From the NCBI GenBank assembly GCA_024516155.1, contig JAJJXM010000003.1:930001-994000 (forward strand): a stretch of DNA of 64,000 nt, written 5' to 3'. This document shows, one piece after another, positions 59,080 through 64,000 of the stretch (positions within the stretch are counted from its first letter, which is position 1; each line of letters opens with the position of its first letter). The DNA comes from Pyronema omphalodes. Taxonomy: Eukaryota > Ascomycota > Pezizomycetes > Pezizales > Pyronemataceae. Position numbers and translations under genes: made by a program. The notes below the pieces were generated by a model, which was not told the DNA's origin, ran no database searches, and saw only the letters and a list, made by a program, of their open reading frames with translations.

Positions 59080-59200
59080 CAAGGTGTACGTCCAGATTTC
59101 AGAGATAAAAAAGGAAGAACTCCTCGATCTTATGCAGCAGAAGGGAGTCATGAAAGAATTGTCGAAACGCTTGGGCTTGCACTTGAACGACAAAGATAGA
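57928..59200 (+). repeat. Near-identical 102-bp ankyrin repeat array
   Basis: From about 58183 on, units of 102 bp (34 codons) share GG(A/C)(A/C)GAACACC(A/G)CT(C/T)TC and encode GRTPLSYAA..GHE.I.KLLLD..DVQADSRD. Nine are very alike, two before them are more divergent (GITPLHLAAF, NNETALFLAAKRGH), and one after the stop codon (KGRTPRSYAAEGSHERI, 59107-59160) is still readable. The evenness suggests recent expansion or concerted evolution, a known trait of fungal NLR repeat domains. Confidence 0.9.
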
Positions 59201-59829
59201 AGGGTTAGCCGTGGTTTTATGACTCTCAAAGTAAAAGGAAAAGAAACTTTAGATATATAGAAGAAATTTAGTGATATTTTTTGCATTAGTATTTGAAATA
59301 TTCATTCGATAAATTGTATCTATAGGCCAAGGATAGTCACAAGTGAGTGCTGAGCGGTCAGGCGCCGTGTACATATACTTTCCATTATCTATTCCTTTTT
59401 TCTTTTATCTGCTTCCAGTTTTCGCAGGTGGGTAGTTCGGAACTTCGGAACCCTTTATAGATTTTTCCGAAAGATTCAAAAGCGAAACGTATCAAAATGC
59501 CACTCAGAATTCCATCCTGACGATATGGAAAGTTATCCAGGATCCAAAATTAGAAAGCACAGCTACATTTACTCGGTGAAGAACAACCATAACTATATTT
59601 CCTTGGAATAAGTGGGGTTTTAAGAGCTGAGTGATAGCTAATTGTAGATTTCCAATCGAAATATGCAGAGGCCAAGTATCTTGTGTAGAGACACTGATGT
59701 TGATGGAGTGATGTCGTAAATAAATCCCCACAAACAATGCGTTACAAGATGCACTGGAGCAAAGTAATGCCATGTCCCTGCTTCTATGATAGGGTTAACC
59801 CTGACAAGTCAACAGCCGGGGTTGCGTCA
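59201..59829. other. 3' flank of the NLR gene
   Basis: About 630 bp of unique DNA between the ankyrin remnant and copy 2 of the duplication. A minus-strand ATG frame (59504-59773, 89 codons) lacks any recognisable feature and is not called. Confidence 0.4.
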
Positions 59830-60107
59830 TAGACGCTCACGCGACATTTTTAGGCCGAGTGACGCGCCATGTCTTCTCTACTCCAAGGAGCCGGGATGAC
59901 TTGCAAGTTGCAACCGCTTCTTTTGGCCACCACATTGAAGATTCTAACACTTTCTTCCACACTCCTCCAAAAATATACCGAAGGTAGCTATGAGGTAAGA
60001 GTTTATATCCTAAAACTTTATTTTAAATGAACCTCTTAACGGACATAATCTTTGCAACGCCTCCTCACCATTGTTCACTGTCTAGTGCACGTTTTCTTCA
60101 ACACCAC

Positions 60108-60210
60108 TGCTCTTTCCTCCCACCTTGACTCCCTATCTCACTCCTAAATACCGTCTCTAAGACTCTAATCATATCCGCCGCTACCTCCTCCGGCTTGACC
60201 GGTGGTCTTG
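60108..60210 (-). pseudogene. 3' fragment of a Gfo/Idh/MocA oxidoreductase gene
   Basis: Plus-strand sequence GCTCTTTCCTCCCACCTTGA and onward to GCTACCTCCTCCGGCTTGAC parallels 47879-47955 of the intact gene (CCTCCAACTCACTCCTGACA to GCAGCCTCCTCTGGCTTAAC). On the minus strand this encodes the end of the protein (VKPEEAADVVRVLEA... in the intact copy). The reading frame is not preserved to an N-terminus, so only a fragment remains. Confidence 0.7.
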
Positions 60211-60540
60211 CGTCTTGAAAAGCCTGCGTGAGGTAGTCTGGTGAAAGTTTGTTGTTATTGATATTATTACTGACGTGGCAAATAGCGGCATAGGTGACGA
60301 CTAGATTCTATTCTACATAGACCGTACTAAAATCTCCTGGGTTACTCATGGTGAAACAAGGATGAAGACATGAGGAATTTGCGAATTTGCAGATTTGTCG
60401 ATATGAAATATAAGCTTCACCGAGTCCTCGAATCGGCAGGTTATGTGATGACGGAAATTACAAATATGCATGATTTGGAATATCTATTAATTTTGTTCGA
60501 CGTACCATCGTTGACTCTGAACTGCTTTATATGAATTCAG

Positions 60541-60586
60541 GATACTGGGATACCTGGGATACCTGGGATACCTGGGACACTGGGAT
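60541..60586 (+). repeat. Short (GGGATACCT)n-like tandem repeat
   Basis: GATACTGGGATACCTGGGAT then ACCTGGGATACCTGGGACAC: about four 10-bp units. It sits at the junction where copy 2 lost the oxidoreductase, and copy 1 has no equivalent. Confidence 0.75.
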
Positions 60587-61250
60587 AAATAAAGAAAGTC
60601 GGACAGTGCTGTGATATTCTATTCTTTATCTATCCTATCTATATACCATCGTATTTCCACACCAATAAAAAGCCAGCACGTAGGTATGAACGTCGAAATA
60701 AGCTTTGATAATCGATGCTAACTGCTCAGCTAGTTATGCCGGTGAACTGTCCGAGGTCCGATGTCCGATGTTAGGGCTTAGGTTTCCGGTACCCCCGATG
60801 GGTTGAGACTGTTTAGCTATGTGCCGTAAAATACCCAGCTTAAACTTACATCAACTCTCCAGTCATTTGGCAACGATGGCGTGCACTATGCTGTCGGCAG
60901 ACTTTGAATGATGCCTTTGAGGATAAAACCACTGTTTTCAGAAGAATTGTGCATATTCGTTGAGTCGATCATAAACCACCTTTCCCTCTGCTATGAACTC
61001 GGTATCCACGGGCCTTGTGAACTATTACTGCAATTACTGTGCAGTGAGCACGTATTGTGGGGGTATATACTGATGGCCTCATCTCTGATAATGAAAGGCT
61101 TTATTGAAGGGCATACAAGGCGTATATCTTAAGTGAAGAAAAGTCAAAGTAGGAGAAAGGTAGCAATATCAAACACCCAACACGAGGCTCCCGCAGTTAA
61201 ATCATGGGCGATCACGCACATCAGGCTCACTCACTCACATCCCAGCATTC

Positions 61251-61440
61251 ACTCACATTAAGGACTGTTATATTATTTTTTCTAACTGGGGACGTTTTGG
61301 GACAAGGAGACAGGGTTGCCTCATTAGGCGGTTTAAACCGCGAGGACAGGAAAAACGGATACTTAGCTCCCGCATAGGCCTTAGAGGCCTCGATCGGTGT
61401 ATGATTAAAATCAAAATCAAATCAAACTCACATTAAGGAC
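61251..61440 (+). mobile_element. Short retroposed insertion with 15-bp target duplication
   Basis: The 160-bp insert (61266-61425) is flanked by direct repeats ACTCACATTAAGGAC at 61251-61265 and 61426-61440. It begins TGTTATATTATTTTTTC, contains the palindromic GGCGGTTTAAACCGC, and ends in a simple tail of AAATC units (GATTAAAATCAAAATCAAAT). The paralogous locus near 50590-50625 lacks the insert and is an empty site. Long variable target duplications and a simple-repeat 3' tail are typical of SINEs or 5'-truncated LINEs. I cannot tell which. No tRNA-like head is evident. Confidence 0.82.
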
Positions 61441-61948
61441 ACCCAGTAATGTTTGTCAACCACTAAAAACAATTCTCTGACAGGAATTGCTATAACACCT
61501 GTTCCACTGCATTTCCTCACCATTCACATTGCCATTCTGCCTTCTCTCACCCCCATCATCCCCACCACCCTCGCTGCCACAATAGTAACTCACCCAAGTT
61601 CGACTGACACCGTTATCACTAACTAAGCTAGTTGAGCGCAGCTCATGGTAAAACAGCTTGGCATAGCAATTGCGCGAAATCTTGTGTTGATGCGGAATAT
61701 CGGGAGATAATAGGACTATGCCACGACTGTATATGAACAGAAATCGCTATTATTCCTGTAGATCTTGACAAAGTTAGCAGTTAAAACTAGCTGGGACTTG
61801 AACCAAATAGGTTCCAGGACACAGTTTTTGATGATTTACCTTTTCATAATGTAACGTACCACAAAATATGCCGCCTCCCTCTCTAGTCTCTGCCTCTATC
61901 TCATGTATCATCTATCATAACAATGCGGTTCCAACTAACCATTGTAAT

Positions 61949-62557
61949 CTACATACTGAAATTGCTCGCTCTCCTCTTAGTTCCCCGATTCCTTGCACCA
62001 AATATTCCCTCCTCCATAATCGCATTAATCTCCGCCAACTTTTGGTTTTCGCTTCGGAGATATGCAATCTCGAGTGTAAGCAGTGAACACCGCTTCTTTA
62101 GGGCTTCGTTTTTGTTGATTAATAGCTTCAGTTCGTTTAGTTCAGTGCGGTCTACTGTGTCCTGGAAGATGTTAGTTATGTTTGAAGACAGAAATCTGGG
62201 GCGTGGATAGGTGTATTGAGGACTGAAGAGCAGCCCCGGTGACATTCGATGGAATGGAGTCCTTGACGTCATAACCCCAACAACGTCCTCTCACGATCCT
62301 CTCCACACTCCTATCCTGTAATCCTTACTCACCACTCCTGCCATTCTCTGCCACCATACCCAGACGTTTGGGAGTATACAAAACGCCGAAACAGCAGGAA
62401 TAATATAGCAAATGACAATCCTCGGGTTCTCGAATAGAAGCACGAGTCCAGTGATCAATAACACTAGCCTTACTAGTGATGCAAAGTTGTAGGCGTGGAT
62501 ATGCATCGTGTTTGAGCAGGGTTCACAGATCACTGGAGTGCTGGGTTGACAGATCAT
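61949..62557 (-). CDS. Two-transmembrane coiled-coil protein (copy 2)
   Basis: Two exons on the minus strand, 62557-62333 and 62161-61949, with the same donor (GTGAGT) and an acceptor TTCCAG in place of CCCAG, encode 145 residues. Exon 1 carries the same N-terminus (MICQPSTPVICEPC) and two hydrophobic segments. Differences from copy 1 are few (for example ICYIIPAVSAFCILPN in place of VCYIIPAVAAFCILPK). Exon 2 encodes DTVDRTELNELKLLINK and the same coiled coil and basic tail. The intron is slightly shorter. The paired preservation of start, splice sites, frame and stop implies purifying selection or a very recent event. It lies about 2.9 kb downstream of the NLR gene end. Confidence 0.75.
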
Positions 62558-64000
62558 CAGAGGACTGGGGTGTGGCGGGGTGTCGCGTCTGTGGTGGCCG
62601 TCGAGCCGTCGAGGCCGTAGGGGGCTAGGGCGGGGACTAGAGGTCGCTGGATGTAATGACTATAATGACTGACGGCTGTGATGCGTACACGAGTATTGTA
62701 AATTGGCGAAAAGGTAGGGATTACGAGTATGCGTAGAAATGTTGCTTCGTGGTTTTAAAGCTTGACCTGCGGGTTAAAACTACATCACGGTTGTTGGAGA
62801 CCGGTTACTGGCTGAGACTATAACCCCACTTGTACCAGACCTCGCGATTCGGTCGCCGTAAGGGCTTTTGTGCAATAAATGATCGCGAAACTGTAGGTTT
62901 TTTTATAGATACAGAAGTATTTGATCTCTAATTCATGCATGAGGCGGCATATACATACGGTAAGGTCAAGTATGTCGAGTGATGCGTTATGAAGGGCCCC
63001 AAGTTCGGCAATAGCTTCACATGTAGTAAACGGCCTTTCAATGCGTTCATCTAGCTAAAGAAGGTATCTACGTCCTGTTATTTCGGAAATATACTTTTTA
63101 GATAAAACGATGATATTTCTATCCCACAGCATGAAACATTAATTGAAGTACGGGACTCGCATTGGATTAACCTCGACAGTCCAAATATTGTTCCCCTTCA
63201 TAAATTGTTGATGACCAATTCATATCACCCCAAAATAATTAGCATAAACTATGTGCAGATGACAAGAATGATATGAGTATATGTGATGGGGAAAGAGGCG
63301 GCGCTTGATGCCATGAGCAGGCTTTCACCTATCCCTCCTGTCGAAAATGCATTGCGTGTGCTCCTGTGAACAGGCTATGAACTATGCTCATAATCGACAA
63401 TCCACCAATTTATCACTTTTTAATTTACGGAAACACGGTACCGGTGGTGGTTTGTAACCCCGAATCCTTCCTTGAAAACTGTTGAGACGATCCGTATCCA
63501 CTTGAAGCTGATCACAAACTGGAGCCAGCATAGGATCTTCGTTCCTTACAAACACGTGGGATGATCAAGCCCGGACTTTGCTTGATAATTGATGTTATGT
63601 CTCGGATGAAGGGGTTTGCCCTAATAGACTGCATCATTAGGTAGTCTCATCATTTCATCCAATCCCCACCTCGAGCGCAGGTTCTGCAGCTGTCATTCAA
63701 CCCCGCTGTCTTAGTCTCCAAGTCTAAGCTGCTCGGACCGTGCCGTGAGATCTCGGGGCCACTACATATCACTGTCATTCGGGCCATCTGGACTCATCTC
63801 AGGTCATCGGCCAAGAAATTCAGCAGGATGGTTATATTTATGGTGTCTATGTGGTGATGATGCACATTCAATGCGGGGGAAGGGTTCCGCCTCGCTCGAT
63901 TGTTCGTCGACGATTAGTGCATCAGGTTCATCTGAGTGCGTGCAGTAGCTTTTCTGTAGACACCAACCAGCCACCTTGTGATGATTTTCGAAGCTCCACT

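Larger units (their letters stand above)
59830..64000 (+). repeat. Segmental duplication, copy 2 (runs off the window)
   Basis: Direct-orientation partner of 47650-53240. It lacks most of the oxidoreductase (only a 3' fragment near 60108-60210), has a short junction at about 60210-60640 and then follows copy 1 closely from about 61010 to the window end. The internal retroposed insertion (61266-61425) is absent from copy 1, where the site is empty. Confidence 0.9.

Noticed and set aside
1..64000. CRISPR arrays, rRNA genes, telomere repeats or bacterial operons
   Set aside because: No regular spacer-repeat array, rRNA core sequence or TTAGGG array is seen. The intron-rich genes are fungal.

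Overview
The window looks like chromosomal DNA from a filamentous ascomycete (Pezizomycotina). A leotiomycete such as Botrytis or Sclerotinia is a reasonable guess, but I cannot prove it. The evidence is short introns with GTATGT/GTAAGT donors and CTAAC/CTGAC branch points, intron-containing tRNAs, a gephyrin-type cnxE fusion, an SDC1/Dpy-30 COMPASS subunit and a SERAC1-NACHT-ankyrin NLR. Exon coordinates in the entries come from reading splice sites by eye and checking that reading phase is kept.

Region 1 (1-10 kb) is gene-poor. It holds two tandem, three-exon genes for small cysteine-rich secreted proteins (3.2-5.5 kb, minus strand) with a decayed start of a possible third copy at 7.3 kb. 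It also holds two non-autonomous DNA transposons with intact ends and target duplications: an hAT-type element at 813-1752 and a PIF/Harbinger-type MITE at 8095-8897.

Region 2 (10-24 kb) alternates genes with repeat-rich spacers. The genes are a signal-peptide FMN-dependent 2-hydroxyacid dehydrogenase, ornithine aminotransferase, RNase H2 subunit C, the Dpy-30/Sdc1 COMPASS subunit and one hypothetical gene. A second hAT derivative at 21504-22607 keeps the transposase dimerisation domain. Region 24-27.2 kb is a desert.

Region 3 (27-42 kb) is the housekeeping core: a PLAC8-domain protein, ribosomal protein S0 (uS2), a mitochondrial J-protein, the RNA polymerase III subunit RPC53/RPC4, cnxE (molybdenum cofactor insertion) with a histidine-rich linker, the copper-handling factor Cox19, eIF3m and a tRNA-Ile(AAU).

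Region 4 (42-46.5 kb), bounded by tRNA-Ile and an intron-containing tRNA-Leu(AAG), contains three small minus-strand genes that share an 'F-x-T-x-E-x-F' module behind acidic N-termini. I recognise no known family for them.

Region 5 (47.6-64 kb) is the most unusual. A segment of about 5.6 kb (Gfo/Idh/MocA oxidoreductase 3' end, then a gene for a two-transmembrane, coiled-coil protein) is repeated in direct orientation about 11-12 kb downstream. Between the two copies lies a multi-exon NLR gene: a SERAC1-like alpha/beta hydrolase, a NACHT NTPase and at least 11 near-identical ankyrin repeats. That gene carries an apparent frameshift and an early stop. The second copy has lost most of the oxidoreductase, gained a 160-bp retroposed insertion with a 15-bp target duplication, and runs off the end of the window. 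Two nearly identical membrane/coiled-coil genes therefore bracket an NLR, an arrangement worth testing as an immunity or allorecognition locus.
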